Below the pieces are notes generated by a model. That model did no database searches. It saw only the letters and a list, made by a program, of their open reading frames with translations, and had not been told where the DNA came from. From positions 1 to 50,757 of the forward strand of contig CALJFB010000025.1 of assembly GCA_938073895.1 (NCBI GenBank): DNA of 50,757 nucleotides, written 5' to 3'. Shown piece after piece: positions 39,335 through 48,458 of this stretch (position 1 is its first letter; each line of letters begins with the position of its first letter). Source of the DNA: an uncultured Flavobacteriaceae bacterium. GTDB lineage: Bacteria; Bacteroidota; Bacteroidia; Flavobacteriales; Flavobacteriaceae. Both the position numbers and the translations under genes were made by a program.

Positions 39335-40606
39335 CTATCTAAAAATAGTTTGTTTTCTATCTGGCCCAACAGAAACCACTTTTATAGGTGTATCTAATTC
39401 TTTTTCTAAAAATGCGATATAATCTTGTACTTCTTTAGGCAATTCATCTTCAGTACTCATTTTAGTTAAGTCTTGACTCCAACCTTTAAATTCTTGATAA
39501 ACTGGAGTAACGTTTTCTGGCTCTATATTATATGGTAAGTGAGAAATTTCTTCACCTTTGTATAAATATTTAGTAGCTACTTTAATAGTTTCAAAACCAG
39601 ATAATACATCTGCTTTCATCATCATTAATTGTGTAACACCATTAACGTCTACAGCATATTTTAAAGCTACTAAATCTAACCAACCGCAACGTCTTGGTCT
39701 TCCTGTTACAGCGCCAACTTCGTTACCAATTATTGCCATGTCGTTACCAACTTTATCGAATAATTCTGTAGGGAAAGGTCCAGATCCAACGCGTGTAGTG
39801 TATGCTTTAAATATTCCGTAAACTTCTTTTATTCTGTTTGGTGCAACACCTAAACCAGTACAAGCTCCAGCTGCAGTAGTATTACTTGATGTTACAAATG
39901 GATATGTTCCAAAATCAATATCTAGTAAAGAGCCTTGTGCACCTTCAGCTAAAACTGTTTTACCAGCTTTAATGCTACTGTTAATATATTCTTCACTATC
40001 AATAAATTGTAATTCTTTTAAACGTTCTACAGCTTCAAAGAACTCAACTTCCATTTCTTCTAAATCGTATTGTACGTCTACGTTATAGAATTTAATCATA
40101 GCTTCGTGCTTGTTAGCAAGGCTACGGTATTTTTCTTTCCAGTTTGGCAATTCTAAATCACCAATTCTAATTCCGTTACGTCCAGTTTTGTCCATATAAG
40201 TTGGCCCAATACCTTTTAAGGTTGAACCAATCTTAGCTTTTCCTTTACTAGCTTCGCTTGCTGCATCTAATAAACGATGCGTTGGAAGAATTACGTGAGC
40301 TTTACGAGACACAATAAGTGTTTTCTTGTAATCAATTTTAAATTGATCTAAACCTTCTAATTCTTTAATGAAAACTACTGGGTCAATAACTACACCATTA
40401 CCAATAACATTGGTAGATGTTTTATGAAAAATCCCCGATGGAATAGTTCTTAAAACGTGCTTTATACCATCAAATTCTAAAGTGTGTCCTGCATTTGGTC
40501 CACCTTGAAAACGTGCTATAATATCGTAGTTTGCTGTTAATACATCGACAATTTTACCTTTGCCTTCATCTCCCCATTGTAATCCAAGTAGTAAGTCTAC
40601 TGCCAT
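39335..40606 (-). CDS. purA: adenylosuccinate synthetase
   Basis: Makes adenylosuccinate from IMP, Asp and GTP in AMP synthesis. The protein has 423 residues, as expected. It has the P-loop variant LQWGDEGKGKIVD (12-18), GGPNAGHTLEFDG, GVVIDP, GPTYMDKTGRNGIR, EGAQGSLLDIDFGTYPFVTS, and near the end SVGPDRKQTIF. It lies 8 bases downstream of the Fur-type regulator, with rel before it. Purine and (p)ppGpp metabolism genes are thus side by side. Confidence 0.96.
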   Translation of the reverse strand: MAVDLLLGLQWGDEGKGKIVDVLTANYDIIARFQGGPNAGHTLEFDGIKHVLRTIPSGIFHKTSTNVIGNGVVIDPVVFIKELEGLDQFKIDYKKTLIVSRKAHVILPTHRLLDAASEASKGKAKIGSTLKGIGPTYMDKTGRNGIRIGDLELPNWKEKYRSLANKHEAMIKFYNVDVQYDLEEMEVEFFEAVERLKELQFIDSEEYINSSIKAGKTVLAEGAQGSLLDIDFGTYPFVTSSNTTAAGACTGLGVAPNRIKEVYGIFKAYTTRVGSGPFPTELFDKVGNDMAIIGNEVGAVTGRPRRCGWLDLVALKYAVDVNGVTQLMMMKADVLSGFETIKVATKYLYKGEEISHLPYNIEPENVTPVYQEFKGWSQDLTKMSTEDELPKEVQDYIAFLEKELDTPIKVVSVGPDRKQTIFR

Positions 40607-40614
40607 TTCTTTAA

Positions 40615-41067
40615 TTATTTAGTGTCTTTACGAGTGCCGTAAAAGTATAATGAATGATTTGTTATATTGATATCAAAAACTTCTTCTATAGTTTTCTTAA
40701 TTGTTTGTATTCTGGGGTCACAAAATTCTATAACTTCTCCTGTATCTGTTAAGATAACATGATCGTGTTGTTTATCGAAATAGGATTTTTCGTAATGCGC
40801 TTGACTTTGTCCAAATTGATGTTTACGCACCAAAGCACATTCTAAAAGCAATTCTATAGTGTTATAAAGTGTAGCTCTACTAACGCGATACTTTTTATTT
40901 TTCATTTTAATGTACAAAGATTCGATATCAAAATGCTCTTTGCTTTCATAGATCTCTTGCAAGATAGCGTAGCGTTCTGGTGTTTTACGATGACCTTTGG
41001 TCTCTAAAAATTTAGTAAAGACATTTTTTACAATGTCTTGATTTTTTAATGTTGTTGTATCACTCAT
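40615..41067 (-). CDS. Fur family transcriptional regulator
   Basis: The protein has 150 residues. A winged-helix DNA-binding half ([40 protein letters not shown]) is followed by the metal-binding half ([41 protein letters not shown]). The Cys pair that forms the structural zinc site in classical Fur (CxxC after HDH) is absent. It is likely co-transcribed with rel upstream and purA downstream. Fe, Zn, Mn or peroxide sensing cannot be told from sequence. Confidence 0.9.
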   Translation of the reverse strand: MSDTTTLKNQDIVKNVFTKFLETKGHRKTPERYAILQEIYESKEHFDIESLYIKMKNKKYRVSRATLYNTIELLLECALVRKHQFGQSQAHYEKSYFDKQHDHVILTDTGEVIEFCDPRIQTIKKTIEEVFDINITNHSLYFYGTRKDTK

Positions 41068-41094
41068 AATTGCGCTTGCGAATTTACGTAATTT

Positions 41095-43308
41095 TTAGAC
41101 TCTATCTACTTTATCAATACCATTAATTTTTTTAAGATTTACAATTAGTTTTTTCAAATGGTTTTTATTTTTGATAATAAGGTTAATTTTTCCTGTAAAA
41201 ATTCCGTCTTCGGACTGAAATGTTAAGCCGTTCATGTTAACGTGCATATTAGACGAAATTACTCTTGTAACATCGTTAATTAGTCCAACATTATCTATTC
41301 CAGAAAGTTTTATTTGAATAGGAAATTCTTGTTGAGACGAGTCTATCCATTTAGCAGTAATAATTCTATATGCATAATTGGATTGTAAACTAACTGCATT
41401 TGGGCAATCTTTTTTATGTACTTTAATGCCTTCATTTATGGTAATAAAGCCAAAAACAGAATCTCCAGGAATAGGAGTACAGCAGGTAGATAATTTGTAA
41501 TCTAGACGTTCTTCTTCTTTTCCAAAAACTAATAAATCGTAACTATCTGTAACTTCGTCTTTGTTAATATCTTCATTTTTAGCTGGAGATTTTCTAGAGA
41601 TTTTACTTTTTAAGTAGCTCATTAAAGCATTACTTCTAGAAGCCGCATAGCCTTTAATTGCTGGACTATCTATAGTTCCAATTCCAACTCTATAAAATAA
41701 GTCTAAACTAGTTTTTAGTTTAAAGTGAATTACCATTTCGTTAATAGACTTTTCGTTTATGGTAATTTTTAATTGCTTTAATTTTCTTCGCAGAATTTCT
41801 TTTCCATCTTCTGCAATTCCTTTCTTTTCTTCTTTTAAAAGCGATTTAATTTTACTTTTTGCTCTAGAGGTAGAAACGTAATTTAACCAGTTAGGATTTG
41901 GTTTAGAGTTTTCGGATGTTATAATTTCTACTTGATCTCCACTTTTAAGTTCTGTGCTTAATGGTACCAATTTACCATTAACTTTAGCACCACGCGTTTT
42001 CATACCAATTTGTGTATGAATACTAAACGAAAAATCTAGTGGTGTTGCACCTTTTGGTAAGGACTTTAAATCGCCTTGTGGTGTAAAAACAAAAATTTCT
42101 TTAGAATATAAATTAAGTTTAAACTGCTCTACAAAATCTACTGCGTTTGTTGAGTGATTTTCTAGTGCTTCTTGTAAGCGACTAACCCACATATCTAAAC
42201 TATCTTCTTTATCGTCTTGATTTTTATATTTGTAATGTGCGGCATAGCCTTTTTCTGCAATTTCGTTCATTCTTTCGCTTCGCACTTGTACTTCAACCCA
42301 ACGACCTTTTGGTCCCATAACGGTTATGTGTAAAGCTTCGTAACCTGTAGATTTTGGAGATGTTATCCAATCTCTTAATCTTATTGGATTTGGAATAAAA
42401 TGATCTGTTACAATAGAGTATATTTTCCAAGCCAAGAATTTTTCATCTTTAGGGTCGCTTTTGTAAATAATTCTAACAGCAAATTTATCGTAAACTTCTT
42501 CAAAACTTACGCCTTGTTTTGCCATTTTTCGTTTTATAGAAAAAATAGATTTTGGTCGTCCTTTTATGGCATATTCTAAGCCTTCTCGATCTAAAGAGGT
42601 TTGAATAACTTTATTGAAATCTTTTATATATGCGTCTTGTTCTTCTTTACTATCTTGGAGTTTACTTTGTATGTCGTTATAAATTTCTGGCTCTGTATAT
42701 TTTAAACCTAAGTCTTCAAGTTGTGTTTTTATGTTGTAGAGTCCAATTCTATGTGCTAAAGGTGCATAAATGTATAAGGTTTCGCTGGCAATTTTAACTT
42801 GCTTATCTGGACGCATAGAGTCCATAGTTTGCATATTGTGCAATCTGTCGGCAATTTTTATAATAATAACTCTAACATCATCGTTTAATGTTAGTAGCAT
42901 TTTTCTGAAATTCTCGGCTTGTAAACTAACGTCTTTATCTTTTTTTAGCGATGATATTTTTGTTAATCCATCTACAATTCTTGCTACTGTTTCGCCAAAC
43001 AATTGTTCTATATCGTTTATCGAGTAGTCTTCGTTATCTTCTACAACATCATGTAATAATGCCGCAGCAATAGATGTGGCATCTAAACCAATTTCTTGAG
43101 CTACAATTTTTGCTACAGCAATTGGATGAAAAATATAAGCTTCACCACTTTTTCTGCGTTGTTCTTTGTGTGCATCTACAGCAACTTCAAAGGCAGAACG
43201 AATTAGTTTTTTATCGTCGTCTGATAAGGTTAAATAACTTACGCGTAGTAATTCTCTGTAAGCATTTGTAATAGCAGCATTTTCTTCTTCTATTTGTAAA
43301 TCCGTCAT
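41095..43308 (-). CDS. rel: bifunctional (p)ppGpp synthetase/hydrolase (Rel)
   Basis: Controls the stringent response. Starting at ATG 43308 it has 737 residues; a TTG at 43317 in the same frame lies inside an inverted repeat and is not used here. Domains in order are the HD hydrolase (YIFHPIAVAKIVAQEIG, AALLHDVVEDNEDY), the synthetase (YDKFAVRIIY, RDWITSPKSTGYEALHI), the TGS domain (LPKGATPLDFSFSIHTQIGM), a helical linker with the ZFD-like STCCTPIPGDSVFG, and the ACT domain (SGIDNVGLINDVTRVISSNM). It heads the rel-fur-purA group. Confidence 0.95.
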   Translation of the reverse strand: MTDLQIEEENAAITNAYRELLRVSYLTLSDDDKKLIRSAFEVAVDAHKEQRRKSGEAYIFHPIAVAKIVAQEIGLDATSIAAALLHDVVEDNEDYSINDIEQLFGETVARIVDGLTKISSLKKDKDVSLQAENFRKMLLTLNDDVRVIIIKIADRLHNMQTMDSMRPDKQVKIASETLYIYAPLAHRIGLYNIKTQLEDLGLKYTEPEIYNDIQSKLQDSKEEQDAYIKDFNKVIQTSLDREGLEYAIKGRPKSIFSIKRKMAKQGVSFEEVYDKFAVRIIYKSDPKDEKFLAWKIYSIVTDHFIPNPIRLRDWITSPKSTGYEALHITVMGPKGRWVEVQVRSERMNEIAEKGYAAHYKYKNQDDKEDSLDMWVSRLQEALENHSTNAVDFVEQFKLNLYSKEIFVFTPQGDLKSLPKGATPLDFSFSIHTQIGMKTRGAKVNGKLVPLSTELKSGDQVEIITSENSKPNPNWLNYVSTSRAKSKIKSLLKEEKKGIAEDGKEILRRKLKQLKITINEKSINEMVIHFKLKTSLDLFYRVGIGTIDSPAIKGYAASRSNALMSYLKSKISRKSPAKNEDINKDEVTDSYDLLVFGKEEERLDYKLSTCCTPIPGDSVFGFITINEGIKVHKKDCPNAVSLQSNYAYRIITAKWIDSSQQEFPIQIKLSGIDNVGLINDVTRVISSNMHVNMNGLTFQSEDGIFTGKINLIIKNKNHLKKLIVNLKKINGIDKVDRV

Positions 43309-43337
43309 AAGTTTCAAGATTGGCTAAGTTGAAACTT
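43309..43337. repeat. 9-bp inverted repeat right before the rel start
   Basis: AAGTTTCAA (43309-43317) and TTGAAACTT (43329-43337) are perfect inverted repeats 11 bases apart, and the first arm touches the rel ATG. It may be an operator or, in the mRNA, a hairpin next to the start codon. Confidence 0.4.
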
Positions 43338-43384
43338 AAAAATACAATAATAAACGATATGGAAAAGCTAAGTTTTAAAAAAAA

Positions 43385-44374
43385 TTAGTCTTTATTTTGA
43401 TAATAGACTTCTGTTTTTAAACCAATACCATAATTATTCATTCCTTTAGTTAAAAGATTAGAATTTGAAATGTTTTGTTTATCAAATAAGATCCAATTTC
43501 CATTGTTTATAAAAATGCGTTTTACAAAGGTTCTTTTCTCTTTAATGGTGTTTGTAAATGGTAATAATGGTCTAAAAGTGGTAGATACTTTTACAATGCC
43601 ACGTCTAGTTTTTACTTCTTTATATTTTTTATTTGGAAGCAATTTTCCTGTAGAATCTGTAAAACCCATAATTTGGATTGATATAAATATGCCGTTTTTT
43701 GGAATGTAAATGTTACTTTCTTTAATATTTAATTTGTAAAAATCTTCGTTTTCTTCTGTAGCAACAAAAATAATGTTTTCGTAGGTTATAACATCTCCAG
43801 GAAAACCTGTATTGTTCTCGTAAAATTGCACTCTAATTAGAGTTGAGAATTTACGTTTTTTTGTGTTTTTTCTATTTCTTGTGCGCCAATCTTTAGCTTC
43901 TGTTTTTATTGGAATATATAGTTCTGTAATGCGTTTTGGAAGTTTTTCTTTATTTGGAAAAAACACAGCAATTTCAGATTCTATGGTTGGCAACCAACAA
44001 TTGTGATAATCGTTATGATATACAGGATCTATTTTTTCTTTTTTATATTTTCCTTTTGGTTTTGCTGTAATGGTTATTTCTTTAAGCATATCTGCAAATG
44101 GTTCTAAAACTAGTGTTTTAGATAAATTTTTAGCTGCTATTTTGAAATCTTTATATCCAATAGACGAAATATATAAGGTGTCTATATCACTATACATTTT
44201 TTTAGTAAATAGAAAAGAACCTTCATTGTCTGCAAAAAGTCCGTTTCCATTTCCAAACGAAATTGTTGCAAATGGCACTGGATAATTGGTTTCTTTATCT
44301 AGTATTTTTGTTTGAGCTGTAACTTTTAATGATATAAAACTTAACACTCCGAAAACTAAAAAACGTATTATCAT
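43385..44374 (-). CDS. exported protein with carboxypeptidase-regulatory-like domain
   Basis: The protein has 329 residues with a signal peptide (MIIRFLVFGVLSFISLKVTA). Residues about 22-95 are a CarboxypepD_reg-like domain, as at the start of TonB-dependent receptors (TKILDKETNYPVPFATISFG, ... SDIDTLYISSIGYKDFKI). The rest (about 120-329) looks beta-rich and is not recognised (LPKRITELYIPIKTEAKDWR, FGNFVLYNENGFPGD-like YENNTGFPGDVITYENIIFV). A barrel or plug is absent. The -7 box at 44380-44387 would put the transcript start at the ATG itself. Confidence 0.8.
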   Translation of the reverse strand: MIIRFLVFGVLSFISLKVTAQTKILDKETNYPVPFATISFGNGNGLFADNEGSFLFTKKMYSDIDTLYISSIGYKDFKIAAKNLSKTLVLEPFADMLKEITITAKPKGKYKKEKIDPVYHNDYHNCWLPTIESEIAVFFPNKEKLPKRITELYIPIKTEAKDWRTRNRKNTKKRKFSTLIRVQFYENNTGFPGDVITYENIIFVATEENEDFYKLNIKESNIYIPKNGIFISIQIMGFTDSTGKLLPNKKYKEVKTRRGIVKVSTTFRPLLPFTNTIKEKRTFVKRIFINNGNWILFDKQNISNSNLLTKGMNNYGIGLKTEVYYQNKD

Positions 44375-44379
44375 AGAAT

Positions 44380-44387
44380 CAAATATA
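44380..44387 (-). promoter_or_regulatory. -7 element of the exported protein gene
   Basis: The complement reads TATATTTG. It ends only 5 bases before the ATG at 44374, so the mRNA would begin with, or within a base or two of, its start codon. Confidence 0.5.
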
Positions 44388-44830
44388 ATAAAAATGAAGT
44401 TTTTTAGAGTTGTTTTTTGATGTTTTAAGTATTTATGTTAATGTCTTCTTTTTATTCGCTAGATTACATTGCATAAAGTATTTCTTATAACGTGCTTTGC
44501 AGTTCCTTGATGGAAAATGGACAAAAAAAACAAGATTTTATAATCTGTTTCTTAAAATTTCTTTCGCGTTAACGCAAAAATAAGATGTTCTACTTTTATG
44601 ATATATTTTGTGTAAATTGTATAATTTCAAATATTATTTTGCTTTCCAAGATCTTTACGTATTCTTTTGTTACGCTCATTTTTACAAAAAAAAATGAAGT
44701 TTAGATTTACAATAATATGTTGTGATTATAAACTCTTTTCAGAATTGTGCAAATTAACAGTCTTATATTTAGTGTTTTATAACAATAATAGAAGTAACCT
44801 CTAAAAATTAATTACTGCAAACTATAAAAA
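44388..44830. other. intergenic region without gene
   Basis: An AT-rich stretch between the DEAD helicase and the exported protein gene. A weak hairpin with a run of eight As on its left (44523-44546; U run on the minus strand) could end the helicase transcript, and GCGTTAACGC at 44566-44575 is a short palindrome. I see no coding frame or RNA gene. Confidence 0.4.
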
Positions 44831-46072
44831 TTAGTACCAGCGTTTTTTCTTCTTTTTAGAACCTTCGCTTTTTCTTCCTTTTTTGTGTTTACTACCAGTT
44901 TTATTAGACGTATGAACTTCTTTTTTAGCTTTTGGATCTAATGGATATGGATGATCTTCTACCACATCTAATTGTAAATGTATTAGTTTTTGGATATCCA
45001 GTAAATACGTTTTCTCGTCTGCAGAACAAAAAGAATATGCTATTCCTATTTGTCCGGCTCGAGCAGTTCTACCAATTCTATGCACGTAAGTTTCTGGAAT
45101 ATTTGGTAAATCAAAGTTAATTACAGCATCTAAGCTATCTACATCTAAACCACGAGCAGCAACATCTGTGGCTACTAAAATATCTACCTTTTTCTTTTTA
45201 AAACTTTTTAAAGCCTCATGTCTTTCGGTTTGACTTCTATCTCCGTGAAGACTTTCTACACTAAAGCCATTTTTTAGTAACGATTGGTATAGTTTGTCTA
45301 CACCATATTTAGTACGTCTAAATATAATAATATGACCTTTTATAGTGTTTCTAAGCAAGTGTAAACACAACTCTATTTTATCTGGTTTAGGAACAAAATA
45401 TAACTGCTGACTCACATTTTTTGAAGTCGATGAGTTTTGCGAAACTTCTACACGTTTTGGCTCTTTTAAGATTTCTTGGGCTAATTGCTCTACCTTATAA
45501 GGTATTGTTGCAGAAAATAGTAGGGTTTGCTTTGTTTTAGGACACAAACGTACTAATTTTTTTACATCATCTATAAACCCCATATCCAGCATTAAATCTG
45601 CCTCGTCTAAAACTAAAGTTTCTATGTGGTCTAAGTTTATAATATCTTGTTTATGAAGGTCTAAAAGTCGTCCTGGAGTTGCAATTAAAATATCTACGCC
45701 ACCTTTTAATGCTTCCTTTTGAGGTTCTAAAGCAGTACCACCAAAAACAACTGTAGACGTTAAATTGGTATGTGTGCTATATTTTGCAAAATCTTCGGCT
45801 ATTTGAACCGCTAATTCTCTGGTAGGACTTACTACTAAAGCTTTTACTGTTTTACCTTTTTTAGGCGCATCTTGTCTGTCGTATAACTGCTGAAGTATTG
45901 GTAATGCAAATGCTGCGGTTTTACCGGTACCAGTTTGTGCCGAAGCAATAACGTCTTGTTTCTCTAAAATTAACGGAATGGTTTTTTCCTGAACTAATGT
46001 AGGATTATCGTATCCAGCTTCGGCAATGGCACGAAGTATTGGTCTGTTTAATTTTAGGGCTTTAAATGACAT
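44831..46072 (-). CDS. DEAD-box RNA helicase (RhlE-like)
   Basis: The protein has 413 residues. Motifs in order: GYDNPTLVQEKTIP (Q motif), AQTGTGKT (45-52), PTRELAVQ, LDEADLMLDMGF, LFSATIP, the C-domain GHIIIFRRTKYGVDKL, HGDRSQTERHEAL, LVATDVAARGLDVDSL and YVHRIGRTARAGQIGIAYSF. The tail is very basic (SKHKKGRKSEGSKKKKKRWY), as in RhlE-type helicases that act on ribosomes or RNA decay. It has a -7 box TACCTTTG on the minus strand at 46089-46096. Confidence 0.93.
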   Translation of the reverse strand: MSFKALKLNRPILRAIAEAGYDNPTLVQEKTIPLILEKQDVIASAQTGTGKTAAFALPILQQLYDRQDAPKKGKTVKALVVSPTRELAVQIAEDFAKYSTHTNLTSTVVFGGTALEPQKEALKGGVDILIATPGRLLDLHKQDIINLDHIETLVLDEADLMLDMGFIDDVKKLVRLCPKTKQTLLFSATIPYKVEQLAQEILKEPKRVEVSQNSSTSKNVSQQLYFVPKPDKIELCLHLLRNTIKGHIIIFRRTKYGVDKLYQSLLKNGFSVESLHGDRSQTERHEALKSFKKKKVDILVATDVAARGLDVDSLDAVINFDLPNIPETYVHRIGRTARAGQIGIAYSFCSADEKTYLLDIQKLIHLQLDVVEDHPYPLDPKAKKEVHTSNKTGSKHKKGRKSEGSKKKKKRWY

Positions 46073-46144
46073 TTTTTTGGCTTTGCGACAAAGGTATGCT
46101 ATTTTGGGGATATGTAATTTTATTGAAGATTTTAATAATATGTT

Positions 46145-48406
46145 TTATTGTTCCTTTTCAAAATTCCATTTATCGGCATAGATTCCATAAATGTAATCCA
46201 TTTCGTGTTTAACCACATAATTTTCATCTCTATCTATTTCGTAATTTAAATAGTAGAAAAAGACTTTAATATTGTTTTTCTGTAAGTCTTTTAATAAATC
46301 TATTTTAGATTCTAAAACAGTTCTTGGTAGTGCTACATATTTAATATTATACTTTTTTAGCGAATCTACAACATGTTCTTTTAGTTGATGTATAACTTTG
46401 TAAGAAGGCATAGCTCCTTTTATATTTAGTTTTGTAGCTTTTTTTACGGTATTCCAAGAAAAAAGCTCCATTATAAGTCTGTTTTTATAATTAAACGCTT
46501 TACTAAAACCTTCTGGATTGTTAATTTTGTCTGTAACTAAATAGGCATCTTTATGAGTGCTAAACCATTGATTTATAAGCTGCATATTTAGTGGTGTGTA
46601 TTTAGAATAAATCTTATGTTTTAGGAATTCGGCTTCTAAAACTGGCGTTTTTCCTTTATAATTAGTTATCATTTTCCATTCTTTCCAATTATGTAAAGCT
46701 ATATATTTTCCATCTTTAGATTCTTGTATATCTAACTCAAAATATCTAAAGCCTTTTGCGTAACTCTTATTTAAAGCTTCTAAAGAATTTGTGTATTTTT
46801 TCTTATCTATTTCTCCTGCAGCATGAGCTATATAACGTGTTGTGTCTATTTTATATTGGTTAAACTGTTTTGATATTTTAGGGACTAAATATGGCGAAGG
46901 ATTTGTTCTATTAAACGCAGATATATTTAATTCTGTTAATGCTGTAATGTTTTTTTTTATGTATTTATTTTTATCGCCTTTAATATATTCGGTTAAAAAT
47001 TTTGCGTTATGCTTAACTTTTGCACCTTCTAAAATAAGTTTAGGTAAATCTATTTGATATAAATACTGGTTGGAATTATAGCTAATATCTTCTTTTTTTG
47101 CATTTGTTAATACATACAATTCTCTATTTCCAGTTCCATTAAATAAAAAATCGTCTCCCATTTTTAAATGATCTGGATAGATGTAAATAATAGTGTTTTT
47201 TAGAACATCTATTTTTTCTAAATAGCCTATAAAATCGTTAACCATTAAATCTGTAGCAGATGCCATAAATTCTACTGGAGAATTTTGTGGTTCTAGTTTG
47301 TTTTCAAAACGCGCATCGTAAACACCATTTGGCGCATGTGTGCTCATTGTAGATAAAAACATAAAAAAAGGCTGTTTTGTTTTGCTGTTTTTTAGTATTT
47401 CTTGTTTTGCTTTGTCAAATAAATCTTTGTCTTGAGATTTATTATTTAAAACAGCTTTATCTATTATATGATTAATTTTGTGTGCATATAAAAGCTCTTG
47501 TGTACCAGAAAATTTTGCATTTGTAATTAGAAACGTTTTTTTATAATCTGCTTTATCTAAAATATGTCCAACACTAGATATATTAGAATGAAAACCAGAC
47601 TGAAAAATACTATTATGGTTAGTTCCAAAAAATGCAGGTAATCCTGTTAAAGACGTGTAAAGTGAACCACTTGTCCATTTGCTGCCTTCGTTTTGTAGCA
47701 TAGGATAATACGTCCAATTAGGATTTGCTTTTAAACTAGTTAGATAAGGTGTTAAATGATTTAATTTATCACTTAAAAAAGCTTTTTCAAACGATTCTAA
47801 AGATAATATAATGATGTTTTTCTGCTGACTTTTAACCTTTAAGTCTTTAGGCAATACATAATCGTTAATTCCAATTTTTTTAAGTTGTTTATTAAAGTCT
47901 TGAGAACTGGTATTAAAAACCGAAACTAATTTTATACTTTCATTTATAAGTCCGTAAGGTTTATTCATTACAAAAATAAAACCTAATAAGATGATAAACT
48001 TTAAGCTGTTATTTATAAAAGAAACCTTATTGTAAGCAACAGAAAATTTAGAGTTTATAAATAAATTTATAGTCTTATTAATTGTGTAAGATTTATAGTA
48101 GCTAAAGGTTATAACTAATGCAAATACAATTAGTAATATTAAATGCAACCAAAATAAGCCTAGCATGCTTATAATATCTCTAGTGTTAAAATGAATAATA
48201 AAAGCGTAACTTATAAACGTTTTAACAAAATATAAAGCGCATAATTGAAGCGTAACAAATACTGCAAGAATAGCACTTGTAAAAGCTCTAATTTTTGAGT
48301 TTTTTACAAAAGAACATACTATAAAACCAAATACTAATAATAGAAATAGGTTTAGTGTGGTAAATTTTCCACCAAATACTTGTATTAAATGATTTATATA
48401 TTGCAT
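46145..48406 (-). CDS. OpgB-like phosphoglycerol transferase fused to a GDPD-like domain
   Basis: The protein has 753 residues. Five membrane helices (to about 150) lead to a periplasmic sulfatase-fold domain (about 190-480): ILSLESFEKAF (metal Glu204), NEGSKWTSGSLYTSLTGLPA (nucleophile Thr245), THAPNGVYDARF (His357) and YPDHLKMGDDF (Asp412, His413). The sequence around Thr245 resembles OpgB/MdoB, which moves phosphoglycerol onto periplasmic glucans. From about 524 a second domain resembles glycerophosphodiester phosphodiesterases: RYIAHAAGEIDKKKYTNSLE (His528), FRYFELDIQESKDGKYIALH (Glu557, Asp559, His572). One protein may thus transfer and hydrolyse phosphoglycerol. The fusion is clear; the activity is inferred. 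Confidence 0.85.
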   Translation of the reverse strand: MQYINHLIQVFGGKFTTLNLFLLLVFGFIVCSFVKNSKIRAFTSAILAVFVTLQLCALYFVKTFISYAFIIHFNTRDIISMLGLFWLHLILLIVFALVITFSYYKSYTINKTINLFINSKFSVAYNKVSFINNSLKFIILLGFIFVMNKPYGLINESIKLVSVFNTSSQDFNKQLKKIGINDYVLPKDLKVKSQQKNIIILSLESFEKAFLSDKLNHLTPYLTSLKANPNWTYYPMLQNEGSKWTSGSLYTSLTGLPAFFGTNHNSIFQSGFHSNISSVGHILDKADYKKTFLITNAKFSGTQELLYAHKINHIIDKAVLNNKSQDKDLFDKAKQEILKNSKTKQPFFMFLSTMSTHAPNGVYDARFENKLEPQNSPVEFMASATDLMVNDFIGYLEKIDVLKNTIIYIYPDHLKMGDDFLFNGTGNRELYVLTNAKKEDISYNSNQYLYQIDLPKLILEGAKVKHNAKFLTEYIKGDKNKYIKKNITALTELNISAFNRTNPSPYLVPKISKQFNQYKIDTTRYIAHAAGEIDKKKYTNSLEALNKSYAKGFRYFELDIQESKDGKYIALHNWKEWKMITNYKGKTPVLEAEFLKHKIYSKYTPLNMQLINQWFSTHKDAYLVTDKINNPEGFSKAFNYKNRLIMELFSWNTVKKATKLNIKGAMPSYKVIHQLKEHVVDSLKKYNIKYVALPRTVLESKIDLLKDLQKNNIKVFFYYLNYEIDRDENYVVKHEMDYIYGIYADKWNFEKEQ

Positions 48407-48458
48407 AACCTGTTTCTATACGCTAAAGGTTTTGTAAAAGTACAATGCTATTATTAAT

